Assembly (NCBI RefSeq): GCF_018129985.1
Contig: NZ_JAFCKT010000001.1
Location: forward strand, 1,116,001-1,180,000
Length of the DNA: 64,000 nt
Direction: 5' to 3'
Source: Bradyrhizobium sp. SZCCT0148
GTDB taxonomy: Bacteria > Pseudomonadota > Alphaproteobacteria > Rhizobiales > Xanthobacteraceae
Below, piece after piece: positions 27,735-35,553 of this stretch. Position 1 is the first letter of the stretch; every line of letters begins with the position of its first letter. The notes under the pieces are model-generated. The model made no database searches and was not told the origin of the DNA. It saw only the letters and a list, made by a program, of their open reading frames with translations. A program made the position numbers and the translations under genes.

Positions 27735-28133
27735 ATGCCCTCTCATTTTCATGCCGTGGTATGGATCGACCATTCGCAGGCCAGGATCTTCCATCTCGGC
27801 CTGAGCGGCTCGGACGAAATCACGTTGCATCCGCAACTGGCGACGCGTCACCTTCATCACAAGGCCAACACGGTCGGCAGCGGCCATGCCGCCCCTGACA
27901 AGGCGTTTTACGGCGAGGTGACCAAAGCCCTGGCCGATGCCGGTGAGATCCTCATCATCGGTCCGGCCAGCGCAAAGACGGAGCTTGCCAGCCACATTCG
28001 CGCGAACGCCCCCGATGTCGCCAAGCGGATAGCCGCGGTGGAAGCCGCCGATCATCCCTCGGACGCCGAAATCGTCGCCTATGCGAAACGTCACTTCAAG
28101 CTGCCGCTGCCGCGCGTCCAGGCGCCGGGATAG
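27735..28133 (+). CDS. Host attachment / baeRF-like (eRF1 domain) protein
   Basis: 132 residues: HAVVWIDHSQARIFHLG, then the long polar part, ILIIGPASAKTELASHI, and PSDAEIVAYAKRHF. This is the short single-domain form related to bacterial eRF1-like (baeRF) proteins, often labelled 'host attachment' or 'translational machinery' protein. The ribosome-related role is a family-level guess. A GC palindrome (CGACCCGCGGGTCG, 28146-28159) follows the stop without a T tract. Confidence 0.8.
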   Translation: MPSHFHAVVWIDHSQARIFHLGLSGSDEITLHPQLATRHLHHKANTVGSGHAAPDKAFYGEVTKALADAGEILIIGPASAKTELASHIRANAPDVAKRIAAVEAADHPSDAEIVAYAKRHFKLPLPRVQAPG

Positions 28134-28221
28134 GCTGCGGTCGAACGACCCGCGGGTCGGGGCCGTACGGCCTCAGGAATTGCCCGGGGCGCGATGACGG
28201 CTCATCCGGGCACATCGCGCT

Positions 28222-28416
28222 TCAGGCGGCTTCTTCGCCGTCGAACTCGGTGAACTTCTTGTAGATCCAGTCGCGGCCGTCGTGGCGGCGCCAGACCTTG
28301 CCGACCACGAGCTGCCCGTTGATCGAGCGGCGGGGCACGATCACGGTCCAGAGGTGCCAGATCTCGCTCCAGCTCGATTGCGGGCCGGCGGTTTTGAAGT
28401 TGCGATCGGAGGACAT
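28222..28416 (-). CDS. Hypothetical 64-residue protein
   Basis: MSSDRNFKTAGPQSSWSEIW, then HLWTVIVPRRSINGQLVVGK and VWRRHDGRDWIYKKFTEFDG. It reads as a compact beta-rich protein, rich in Trp. I recognise it only as a small conserved-looking Bradyrhizobium protein, with no function known. Confidence 0.65.
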   Translation of the reverse strand: MSSDRNFKTAGPQSSWSEIWHLWTVIVPRRSINGQLVVGKVWRRHDGRDWIYKKFTEFDGEEAA

Positions 28417-29170
28417 GACGCAGAACTCACAGGATACGTGCGCTGCGACGAACCGTGACCGTGTGCGAGCACGAACGTCGGGCAGCCCATCACGAGCCGC
28501 AATCGATCTGATAACGATCGCCGAAGCGGCCGCAACAGCCGCTCGTCCTTAACCTAACCGGTCAACCTTACCTCTCCCGGCCTGGAGCCGAGATCGGTTG
28601 AAAGCCGCCGCCGAATTACCTAGAATGCGCGCACGATTTGAGAATGACCGCGCCATTCGGGCGCGTTGCTAATTGATTGAGCTGACGTCCAATTTTGTAA
28701 GCTGAATTTCGAGACGATTCGTCAGGGCGACCACAATGAATTTGCAATGTGAACGCCTGCGCCTGACGCTGGCATCGACACCGCCTGCGCCCATCGCGAG
28801 GACGCCGGCGCAACAGCCAAAAGCCGCCAACGATAACCACGGGATATGGCCGCTGCTGCCGTTCCCGCTCGGCTGGTACGCTTCCAGCTGATCGGCCGGA
28901 TCCGAAAAAGCACACCTGAAAAAGCGCAACGCCGCGCAAGCGGAATATCATCGCTTGGCGGCGTCCGTTTAGACATTGGGCGCTGAAATCCCCAACACAC
29001 ATATGTCTGTGGCGACAGCCAAAGGTTCGACGCGGCGTCGGCAATTCTGTCCTGGTGGGCAGGACAATGACTTGAAACATCGCGCAGAAATCGCGGGACC
29101 ACCGGAAGCGCCGCCTGTCGGATCACGTCGCAGGCCGCAGGGAAATGTCTCGGAGATCGAACCCCGGGAC
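28417..29170. other. Long intergenic region before tRNA-Pro
   Basis: About 750 bases. Minus-strand frames of 80-150 codons exist but lack good starts and family features. A GTCCTTAACCTAACCGG stretch near 28545 and a run of A/T-poor sequence are the only things noted. I see no supported gene or RNA here. Confidence 0.4.
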
Positions 29171-29247
29171 TGGTCGGGGCAGCTGGATTCGAACCAACGA
29201 CCTGCAGTACCCAAAACTGCCGCGCTACCAGGCTGCGCTATACCCCG
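29171..29247 (-). tRNA. tRNA-Pro (TGG)
   Basis: A 77-nt cloverleaf on the minus strand. Acceptor arms CGGGGTA and TGCCCCG, anticodon arm GCAGT-TTTGGGT-ACTGC with TGG, T arm with GGTTCGAATCC, and encoded CCA. Confidence 0.95.
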
Positions 29248-29343
29248 AATGTCCGGCGAGCCCCGTCGATACACGCTTCCCAGCGTGCCAGCAAGACACC
29301 CAAGGCGGCAGCAAGCCCCCAGGGCGGCCGCCGCCTGCCCGCG

Positions 29344-29829
29344 CTATTTGCTGCCGAACAGCGGGTGGCCGACACGGTCGCCGGGCCGGATGCCGTATTT
29401 CTGCGCCGTGCCCGCCACCACCTCCAGCACGGCCCGGGCGGGCCCGCGGGACGAGATGATCTTGGTCGACAGCGGCTCGGTGTTTTCGGCGATGCGCAGG
29501 ATGCGGCCGTTGGCGCTGATGAAGATCATGTCGAGCGAGACATAGGTGTTCTTCATCCACATTGAGATTTCCTGCTCGGGATTGAAGTCGAACAGCATGC
29601 CTTTGCCGTCCGCGAGTTCCTTGCGGTACATCAGGCCGGTCTGCTTCTCCTCCTCGGTCGTCGCCATCTCCACCGAGAACACCTGCACGCCGTTCTTGGT
29701 GACGATCTCGAGCGGCTGGAAGCTGGCGGCGTGGGAGGGCGCGCCGGCAACGGCACAACCGGCGATGACGAGGACGGCGGCAAGCCAGCCCTTCAGAGCG
29801 GACCAGACAGCCTTGCGATCAGGATTCAT
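29344..29829 (-). CDS. DUF192 domain exported protein
   Basis: 161 residues. A signal peptide (GWLAAVLVIAGCAVAGAPSHA) leads into the DUF192 domain: FSVEMATTEEEKQTGLMYRK, MLFDFNPEQEISMWMKNTYV, SLDMIFISANGRI, and VLEVVAGTAQKYGIRPGD. The fold is known from structural genomics; its role in the periplasm is unclear. The cysteine in the signal region is not in a good lipobox. Confidence 0.9.
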   Translation of the reverse strand: MNPDRKAVWSALKGWLAAVLVIAGCAVAGAPSHAASFQPLEIVTKNGVQVFSVEMATTEEEKQTGLMYRKELADGKGMLFDFNPEQEISMWMKNTYVSLDMIFISANGRILRIAENTEPLSTKIISSRGPARAVLEVVAGTAQKYGIRPGDRVGHPLFGSK

Positions 29830-29968
29830 GGGGGCACTCGAGGCGTAGGACGGAAACCAGTCCTTACGCGGCGGTCGCCGGAAAAGCCAGAGGCGCGCCG
29901 GCCTGCCAGCGCGCCTCTAATGCTCACGATTGCGGGAAATGAAAGCCAGAGCCCGAGATGTGCCGCAC

Positions 29969-30655
29969 CTAGTGCGACTGCAATCCCGGCGATCCGGTCT
30001 CGGGATGGATCTCGGCCGCCATCATGCCCTTGGAGCCGGGCCCGAAGCGGACCAGGACGTATTGGCCGGGCCTGAGCTCGGTCATGCCGAAGCGGCGCAG
30101 CGTCTCCATGTGCACGAAGATGTCGGGCGTGCCCTCGCCGCAGGTCAGGAAGCCGAAGCCGCGCAGCCGGTTGAACCATTTGACCTGGGCCCGTTCCAGC
30201 CCGCTGGTCGCGGTGACCGTGACGTGGGTGCGTGGCGGCAGCATCTGCGCCGGATGGATTGCGGTCGACTCGTCCATCGAGACCACGCGGAACGCCTGGT
30301 AACCCTTGGCGCGCTGGATGCATTCGACGACGATGCGGGCGCCCTCATAAGCGGTCTGAAAGCCGTCACGCCTAAGCACGGTGACGTGCAGGAGTACGTC
30401 AGGCCAGCCGTTGTCGGGAACGATGAAGCCGTAACCTTTGGAAGCGTCGAACCATTTGATGACGCCGTGGACCTCGACGAGATTGGCGCTGGCCTCTCCC
30501 AACCCGCTGAACGGACTGAGCGCGCTGTCGCGACCGGCACCGCCGTGCTCGCCCGGCGTGATCCGCCCGGGCGATATTTGCCCGGGAACTCCGAGCTTCT
30601 TGGACTCAAATCCGTCCGACGACCCCATAACCCCGGACCCCACACTGCCATGCAA
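29969..30655 (-). CDS. Tandem cold-shock domain protein
   Basis: 228 residues with two cold-shock domains. The first (VIKWFDASKGYGFIVPDNGW, VLLHVTVLRRDGF) and the second (VKWFNRLRGFGFLTCGEGTP, IFVHMETLRRFGM) both carry RNP1- and RNP2-like motifs. About 60 disordered Gly/Ser/Pro-rich residues precede them. Double-CSD proteins are frequent in Rhizobiales and bind single-stranded RNA. The start could also be the ATG at 30628. Confidence 0.9.
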   Translation of the reverse strand: MHGSVGSGVMGSSDGFESKKLGVPGQISPGRITPGEHGGAGRDSALSPFSGLGEASANLVEVHGVIKWFDASKGYGFIVPDNGWPDVLLHVTVLRRDGFQTAYEGARIVVECIQRAKGYQAFRVVSMDESTAIHPAQMLPPRTHVTVTATSGLERAQVKWFNRLRGFGFLTCGEGTPDIFVHMETLRRFGMTELRPGQYVLVRFGPGSKGMMAAEIHPETGSPGLQSH

Positions 30656-30826
30656 CCCGCCACATCGGCGGCGCTCGAATCACGCGTCTTAAGAGAATGT
30701 TCTCAAATGGACGCGACGCGAATCTTTCGACTCAAAAGATAACACTCCCGGTTGCGAGGCATAGACAAAAAAGAGATCAGCCGGAACCTATGAACAGCTT
30801 GCACAGCCGCGAATCAAACTGACGCC

Positions 30827-31630
30827 TCAATTGCCGGTAAAGGGCCCGAGCGCTTCGCCGATGTCATCGTGGATGACGAGGTCGGCGAGGTCGTCCTGTT
30901 CGGTCGGCTCGCGGTTGATGATCACCAGACGAGCACCGGCGTTCTTCGCCATCATCGGAAAGCCCGCCGCGGGCCACACCACGAGCGAGGAACCGATCGC
31001 GATGAAGAGATCGCAGGCTCGCGACAGTGCGGTCGCGCGCCGCATTTCATCGTCGGGCATCATCTGACCGAAGGATATCGTGGCGGTCTTCACCGGTTCG
31101 TCGCAGGCGGTGCAGTTGGGCGCGAGGCCGTCGCCGTCGAAGCGCTGCCTCACCCAATCGAGCGGATAGGTCTGGCCGCATCCGATACAGCGCGCATAAG
31201 TGGTATTGCCATGGAGTTCAATCACGTCGTCGCCGGCGACACCTGAGGCCTGGTGCAGGTTGTCGATGTTCTGGGTGATGACGGCGGGAACCTTGCCCGC
31301 GCCTTAGAGCGAGGCGAGTGCCCGATGGCCGCGGCCGGGCTTTGCCGCCGCGAACACCTCTTCCATCGCAAAACGGCGGCGCCAGGATTCGTCCCGCGCC
31401 TCCTGGCTCGCGACGAACTCGTCGAACGGGATCGGACGGTTGCGCGTCCAGATTCCCCCCGGCGAGCGGAAGTCGGGAATGCCGCATTCGGTCGAGATGC
31501 CGGCGCCCGTGAACGGCACGATGACCCTTGCCTCGGCGATCATCTCGCCGAGGCGTTCAACGCCGCTCTGAAGATCCGATGCAATCAATCGCAACTCCCG
31601 ACTCGGTTTGCCTGACAGCAACAATCGCAC
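30827..31630 (-). pseudogene. cobB: NAD-dependent deacylase (sirtuin) interrupted by a stop codon
   Basis: One continuous frame encodes a Sir2 protein: FTGAGISTECGIPDFRSPGG (NAD site), then RALASL, an in-frame TAA at 31304-31306, and on to GKVPAVITQNIDNLHQASG, ELHGNTTYARCIGCG (catalytic His), a second zinc pair CTACD, and FIAIGSSLVVWPAAGFP. Sirtuins usually have Tyr in this place (LYxAG), so TAC or TAT to TAA is a one-base change. All other motifs are intact, so the loss is recent, or it is a sequencing error. The upstream fragment alone lacks the catalytic His. Confidence 0.8.
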
Positions 31631-31827
31631 GCGGCAAGATTGCTGACGCTCTTATCAAGCGCTAACGCAATGCGCTCGGCAATTTTTTCCGCCCCTCGCA
31701 TATCACAATCCTGCAATGCCTCCTCCCCATTGACGCCCCATTCGGGAGCATCAATGGATGTTTCAATGCGACTCAAGATGATGCGGCGGCAGTGCTTGGG
31801 TTCAGTAGCAAACTTGAGGGGATGGCT

Positions 31828-31992
31828 ATGACCGAAGACGAAGAACGCAAAGCCCGTGAGCGCGACGAAATCGCCGCCCGTGTCGCCGCCTTCCGTGCCA
31901 CGCAGGAGAAATTCAAACGAGAGCGCGAAGAGTATTTCGTATCGACCCTGGAAAACGCTCGCAAGGTCGAGCGGCCTTCGCTCTGGCCGTAA
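31828..31992 (+). CDS. Hypothetical 54-residue charged protein
   Basis: MTEDEERKARERDEIAARVA then AFRATQEKFKREREEYFVST: a single long amphipathic helix. The ATG at 31828 has GAGGGG 6 bases upstream, better placed than the ATG at 31822. A strong terminator follows at 32023. Function unknown. Confidence 0.7.
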   Translation: MTEDEERKARERDEIAARVAAFRATQEKFKREREEYFVSTLENARKVERPSLWP

Positions 31993-32022
31993 AGCACGGT
32001 CCGATCAACGCGCATGAAAAAA

Positions 32023-32047
32023 GCCCGGAGCATCGCTCCGGGCTTTT
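32023..32047. terminator. Bidirectional terminator between convergent small genes
   Basis: Stem GCCCGGAG/CTCCGGGC with loop CATCG, A tract before and TTTT after, so it can serve both the plus gene ending at 31992 and the minus gene ending at 32062. Confidence 0.85.
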
Positions 32048-32061
32048 CGTTTGAGAGTGTC

Positions 32062-32358
32062 TTACCAATGGCGCCAATGGCGATGGTGCCGGTAGTACGG
32101 TCCGCCACCATAGTAGGCGTAGGGGCCCGGTGAATAGTAGCCGGGTCCGCCGTAATAGCCGTAGCGGGGGCCATACCCGTATCCATATCCGTAGGGCTGC
32201 GATGCAGCGACGGCGCCCGCGGTGATCGCTCCGGCCGCAAGACCGAAAGCAAGGCCCGGGCCGATCCCGCGCCCGCGCGCTTCGGCGGGCGCAGGCGCCG
32301 CGACCGCGGTGACACCGACCGCTGCGATGGTGGCCAAAACTGCCAATGTTTTCTTCAT
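32062..32358 (-). CDS. Secreted Gly/Tyr-rich protein, 98 residues
   Basis: Signal peptide MKKTLAVLATIAAVGVTAVA with cleavage near AEA, a short glycine/alanine hydrophobic part (GIGPGLAFGLAAGAITAGAV), then a Gly/Tyr/Pro-rich tail ending HRHWRHW. Such tails are common on Bradyrhizobium exported proteins. A strong AAGGAGA ribosome site supports the ATG at 32358. Confidence 0.8.
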   Translation of the reverse strand: MKKTLAVLATIAAVGVTAVAAPAPAEARGRGIGPGLAFGLAAGAITAGAVAASQPYGYGYGYGPRYGYYGGPGYYSPGPYAYYGGGPYYRHHRHWRHW

Positions 32359-32530
32359 TCTATTTCTCCTTCGCGTCTGCCGGGATAACGGCGAGCAGCG
32401 GCGATGGTTGCGCCAAGGCGGGGAACCCGTGCGACAAAAAACCTTGGATCCGGCTGGAACTAAATCGACGCCCGTGAATTGGACCTCCAGCGCAGCAGCT
32501 TCCGCCATCCGGTCGAGGTAGCCGCGCCGA

Positions 32531-32571
32531 AACCCCGTCAGCATCTCCGCGATGCCGGCGGGGTTTTCGGT
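32531..32571 (+). terminator. Long terminator-like hairpin without a clear upstream gene
   Basis: Outer stem AACCCCG/CGGGGTT and inner stem GCATC/GATGC, followed by TTCGGTTT. It points on the plus strand, but no plus-strand gene ends before it (32359-32530 holds only the minus-strand promoter region). It may close a short RNA, or act as an upstream boundary for the gene at 32638. Confidence 0.55.
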
Positions 32572-32637
32572 TTAACGGGAGCAGATGGCAGCAGACGAGG
32601 ATTGCTGCCAGCGGGGCGGACGACCGAGGAGGAGAGT

Positions 32638-32868
32638 TTGCCGTTATCTGCCTTGCTGGCCCGTATCCGCAAGCTGGTTCCCCGTTCCGAGGATGGCCAC
32701 TACGACGAGATCGTTCGAAATTTCGGGATAGGGACGCTGCACGCGCCGCCGACGCCGATGAGCGACGGCGAGCTCGCGCGCGCAATCGCGGAGTTCCTGA
32801 AGCAGCAGCCGTCGAGCGAAACCGTTGCGACCCTCGGCCGCCGGCTCGACCCCTCCTCTCCGCTCTGA
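32638..32868 (+). CDS. Hypothetical 76-residue protein with TTG start
   Basis: The frame PLSALLARIRKLVPRSEDGH, YDEIVRNFGIGTLHAPPTPM, SDGELARAIAEFLKQQPSSE looks like a genuine small helical protein. The only well-placed start is TTG at 32638, preceded by GAGGAGGAGAG. Function unknown. Confidence 0.6.
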   Translation: MPLSALLARIRKLVPRSEDGHYDEIVRNFGIGTLHAPPTPMSDGELARAIAEFLKQQPSSETVATLGRRLDPSSPL

Positions 32869-32960
32869 GTTCTCTTTTGCGTTTTCGGACGGGAGCATGA
32901 AACCAGATTAGCGCGCGGCCGTTGATGCCGTCTTCACGCAAAAAATCAGAAGAGGCCGAC

Positions 32961-33086
32961 ATGCCCGTGTGGCTGGAAGTACTGCTCAATTTGTCCGGCT
33001 ATGCCGGCTTCGTGGCGCTTGCTTCGCACGGCGGAGCGTCAGCTTCCGTGCGCGCCGACGAGCCTATCAGTGGCAACGGGCGCTAG
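32961..33086 (+). CDS. Small hydrophobic protein, 41 residues
   Basis: MPVWLEVLLNLSGYAGFVAL gives one short hydrophobic segment, followed by a polar tail. AGAGG lies before the ATG. Likely a small membrane-associated protein; no function known. Confidence 0.5.
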   Translation: MPVWLEVLLNLSGYAGFVALASHGGASASVRADEPISGNGR

Positions 33087-33101
33087 CTGGCGTGTTGCGC
33101 T

Positions 33102-33299
33102 TTAGTTGGCGGGCACTGGCTGGCCCGCCGTGCGTACCAGCCGGTCGGCCTTGATTGCGACGCGCGTGTCTTCGAGCTGCGGCCGCAGCGAGAAGCTGAT
33201 CAGCAAGAAAGCGAGGCAGAACAGCGTGCCGACGATCGCGACGCGACGATAGGTGTGACGGTCGCCCTGGTAAAAGGACGGTTCTGAAAAAGGTGTCAT
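33102..33299 (-). CDS. Small single-pass membrane protein, 65 residues
   Basis: MTPFSEPSFYQGDRHTYRRV leads into a membrane segment (AIVGTLFCLAFLLISFSL) and a basic tail. The ATG at 33299 has AAGAAG upstream; the frame also allows an ATG at 33350. The gene converges on the 41-residue protein. Confidence 0.65.
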   Translation of the reverse strand: MTPFSEPSFYQGDRHTYRRVAIVGTLFCLAFLLISFSLRPQLEDTRVAIKADRLVRTAGQPVPAN

Positions 33300-33512
33300 G
33301 GCAAAATTGCTTCTTGGCAAAGTCGTTTGTTGCTTGTCCTTGCCAGACACCTACCGCAACAAGGGCCGTACGCAACGCGATTAGTCTTTTAACCTAACTG
33401 AATAGGGTTATCGGCTTTGGCGAAAACTCTCGTTAGCAACTGATCGAACCCTTCCATTAATGAACAGCAATGGGTTTCTCGTGAGCTGAGGCTGCCGTGT
33501 CCCGCCGACCGG

Positions 33513-33577
33513 CTTTGTTCCAGCTTCGACACCATTTCGTTCCTGAAGAACGAATCGGAATCGAAGAATCGGCACGG
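33513..33577. repeat. 60-nt repeat with palindromic core, copy A
   Basis: Pairs with copy B (33868-33931) at roughly 75% identity over about 62 nt. The shared core is CCATTTCnTTCnnGAAGAACGAATCGG, where TTCGTTCctGAAGAACGAA is close to a palindrome. Both strands give similar short peptides, so coding cannot be assigned. Confidence 0.5.
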
Positions 33578-33615
33578 TGAAGATCTTAACAATACGTGCG
33601 CGCGTGACGGTCGGA

Positions 33616-33762
33616 TCACGTGGCATCGGGAGACGACGTGTCGAGAGACGTCGATCGCGGCGGCGGCACTTGCGGCACCGACGGCTTGCCTTTGCGCAGG
33701 CGCGGATGCCGATCGTACCAGAACACTTTTGCGATCTCGGCGAGAAACCAGCACGCATTCAT
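33616..33762 (-). CDS. Hypothetical 48-residue protein
   Basis: MNACWFLAEIAKVFWYDRHP followed by a basic proline/serine-rich tail. The ATG at 33762 follows a strong GAGGGAGAG ribosome site. The N-terminal helix is hydrophobic and aromatic. Not recognised. Confidence 0.55.
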   Translation of the reverse strand: MNACWFLAEIAKVFWYDRHPRLRKGKPSVPQVPPPRSTSLDTSSPDAT

Positions 33763-33867
33763 GTCGCTCTCCCTCGCCTCACGGCTTACGAAGGAGACGA
33801 AGACGCGGCTGTGCTGCGCATCACACCGTCCCTTTATGATACGGGCGGCCGCATCGTCGCGGCAGGC

Positions 33868-33931
33868 GCAACTTGTTCTGCATCCGACTCCATTTCATTC
33901 TCGAAGAACGAATCGGAGTCGGAAAAATCAG
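33868..33931. repeat. 60-nt repeat with palindromic core, copy B
   Basis: Partner of copy A at 33513. The core reads TTCATTCTCGAAGAACGAAT. A shorter palindrome of the same kind, CGTTCT-CGA-AGAACG, occurs at 39960-39974. Confidence 0.5.
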
Positions 33932-33944
33932 GGCGGATCGATTC

Positions 33945-34142
33945 CTAACGATCGATGAAGGCGCGCGGCGCGACCTCATAAGCGGCAGCACGCGTCGGCA
34001 CGATGCTCGGCGGCAGTTGCTTCGCGACAACGCCGAACACAATGACGATCTCGCGGCAAGGTTCGCATCGAAAGCTGTTGGTGGAAGTCGCCATCGGCTG
34101 GGCGCATCGCGGGCATATCATGCAGGCGAACGCTGCTTGCAC
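33945..34142 (-). CDS. Small zinc-ribbon-like protein, 65 residues
   Basis: MICPRCAQPMATSTNSFRCE continues with PCREIVIVFG: two CxxC knuckles (CPRC and CEPC) about 16 residues apart, as in rubredoxin or zinc ribbon folds. The tail is basic. AGGA before the ATG at 34142 supports that start; a second ATG lies at 34121. Function unknown; metal binding is inferred from the cysteines. Confidence 0.65.
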   Translation of the reverse strand: MQAAFACMICPRCAQPMATSTNSFRCEPCREIVIVFGVVAKQLPPSIVPTRAAAYEVAPRAFIDR

Positions 34143-34316
34143 ATGTTCGTTCCTGACGAGTCCGCGGCGAATGCGTGCGCCGCAATCTCTCCCCCAAGAC
34201 GAACTTCAAAATGCTCGCCCGGTCGGGGCAGCGACAGCCGTCTGATCAAGCGCGAGTGGTCCAATTGAGCCCGCGCTGGCCGCACGTCCGGTGTCGTCCG
34301 TATCTGCCGGCGCAGA

Positions 34317-34454
34317 TCAAGCCGCCCGCTTCGTCCGGCTCGTCTCCGAGAAGCACTCCAGGATCTGGATGCGGAGCTCTTCTGCGGCCGGGCCCTCGAG
34401 CTTCCGGAGCTCATTCCAGAGTCTGATCACTTCGCGCTGCTTTTCGACGGTCAT
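34317..34454 (-). CDS. Small helical protein, 45 residues, predicted SOS-regulated
   Basis: MTVEKQREVIRLWNELRKLE continues with GPAAEELRIQILECFSETSR: an amphipathic helical protein with a strong GGGAGGTG ribosome site. A LexA-type box (GAAC-N7-GAAC, 34491-34505) lies 37 bp upstream of the ATG, which predicts induction by DNA damage. The protein itself is unrecognised. Confidence 0.7.
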   Translation of the reverse strand: MTVEKQREVIRLWNELRKLEGPAAEELRIQILECFSETSRTKRAA

Positions 34455-34490
34455 GAGTCACCTCCCAAGCGTCCTTAAGGTGGCCCACTA

Positions 34491-34505
34491 GAACAAAAAA
34501 AGAAC
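34491..34505 (-). promoter_or_regulatory. LexA (SOS) box
   Basis: GAACAAAAAAAGAAC, which on the minus strand reads GTTC-N7-GTTC, the direct-repeat LexA site of alphaproteobacteria. It stands 37 bp upstream of the 34454 start. Flanks (GAACGAAAAGTCnAGTC) are shared with the box at 39120, and a TGGACT sequence 17-18 bp from TCTAGT could be the -35/-10 pair around it. Confidence 0.75.
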
Positions 34506-34544
34506 GAAAAGTCCAGTCCCCCGGTTGGAAATTCCCGGCGTGTC

Positions 34545-34760
34545 GCGTTGAACCTTTTCAACGCCGCGTGGACCCATGGAAGCTGGGGATTTCAGCGCCC
34601 AGTCATATCGCAGCGCCGCGGTGGACGAACATATTCCGTCATCGCGGCGCTGTTGCTTTTTGGATTTTCAACTTTAAGTTATAAATACGGCTGGCGGCCA
34701 GGCGCTGAAATCCCAACGCCGTCAGCCAGAAAAGCCCCGTGCCAAAGCGCGGGGTTTTTC
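34545..34760 (+). ncRNA. Candidate structured RNA with possible pseudoknot and terminator
   Basis: In order: hairpin GCGTTGAA-CCTT-TTCAACGC (34545-34564). Then a perfect 14-bp long-range pairing GGGATTTCAGCGCC (34576-34589) with GGCGCTGAAATCCC (34701-34714). Inside it a 10-bp hairpin CAGCGCCGCG (34611-34620) with CGCGGCGCTG (34643-34652). Then GGCTGGCGG (34689-34697) with CCGTCAGCC (34719-34727), which encloses one strand of the 14-bp stem. Last, a terminator CCCCGTGC-CAAA-GCGCGGGG followed by TTTTT (34735-34759). So much pairing is unlikely by chance; function unknown. Confidence 0.6.
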
Positions 34761-34905
34761 TTTGGTAGCCGTGTCTGGCTAAAATGGGCGCGGGCCCTGG
34801 GGCTCGTCCCTATCGTCATGGTGATGTTCGGGATCTCAATCGCCGAGCACCGCCTGTTTTCAGTCGCGCTGCGGCATCTCCCGGCAGCAACGATATCGCC
34901 GGCGC

Positions 34906-35202
34906 TTAGACGGCGTCCTTGGCGACCTTGAGCGGCGAAGCCTTCACCGACTTGCTGGCGGGCTTGGCCGCAAACTGCATCGGCTCCTTGGTGAAGGGAT
35001 TGACGCCCATGCGGGCTTCCGTCGCCGGCTTGTTCACGACCGACATCTTTGCAAAGCCGGGAATGACGAACTCACCGGACTCGTTGAGCTCCTTGTAGCC
35101 GACCGTCGCCATGTACTCGATCACAGACTTCACGTCGTTCTTCGAAAGCTGCGTGCCTTCGGCAATTGCATCAATCAATTGGGTCTTCGTCATCTTCGCC
35201 AT
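34906..35202 (-). CDS. HU family DNA-binding protein
   Basis: 98 residues: MTKTQLIDAIAEGTQLSKND, VKSVIEYMATVGYKELNESG, then the DNA-binding arm region with NKPATEARMGVNPFTKEPMQ. This is the HU/IHF fold with a short basic Ala/Lys tail. It bends DNA and helps order the nucleoid. It is a second-type HU with fewer basic arm residues than classical HupB. Confidence 0.9.
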   Translation of the reverse strand: MAKMTKTQLIDAIAEGTQLSKNDVKSVIEYMATVGYKELNESGEFVIPGFAKMSVVNKPATEARMGVNPFTKEPMQFAAKPASKSVKASPLKVAKDAV

Positions 35203-35429
35203 GTCTGAATTCCTTTGAAGAGGTGCGCGCGAACAACTCTGCTGTGACGCGGCCGGACCGCGGAGGCGCGCTTCTGATTCATGCCAGAGGTCATGAATTG
35301 ACCGGGCTTAGAGCCTATCAAGGCCAAAAACGCAAGCAGGGTTCTGCGGGGTTCCCGACTTCCTGCGCAAGGTGCGACAGGGACACGCAATTTCGCTTTG
35401 AACCATTTTGCGGATGGCGCGTCATATCA

Positions 35430-35493
35430 TTGAAGTCCCCAAGCTTCACCCCACCAGAAAGCCCCGCTTCCCCCAGGCGGGGTTTTCGCTTTT
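35430..35493 (+). ncRNA. Candidate small RNA 3' module, copy 1
   Basis: Hairpin TGAAG/CTTCA (35431-35448), then CACCCCACCAGAAA, then a terminator stem CCCCGC/GCGGGG followed by TTTTCGCTTTT. About 90% identical to 37785-37849, with weaker similarity reaching 35 nt further upstream (CTTTGAAC...GCGTC). Two copies sharing hairpin plus terminator and no ORF suggest a family of small RNAs; the 5' end is not defined. Confidence 0.55.
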
Positions 35494-35553
35494 GGGGCAT
35501 GGCAGAACGCCCCTTCTGCCTATAATGGTCTGAAGGCTTTTCGAGGGGTGTTC

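Noticed and set aside
28669..28929. An 86-codon minus-strand frame with a hydrophobic stretch
   Set aside because: It would need a TTG start without a good ribosome site and resembles nothing known; left as intergenic.
31585..31776. A 63-codon minus-strand frame with several cysteines (CDCCCQ)
   Set aside because: It overlaps the start of the sirtuin gene in another frame and has no ribosome site or family features.
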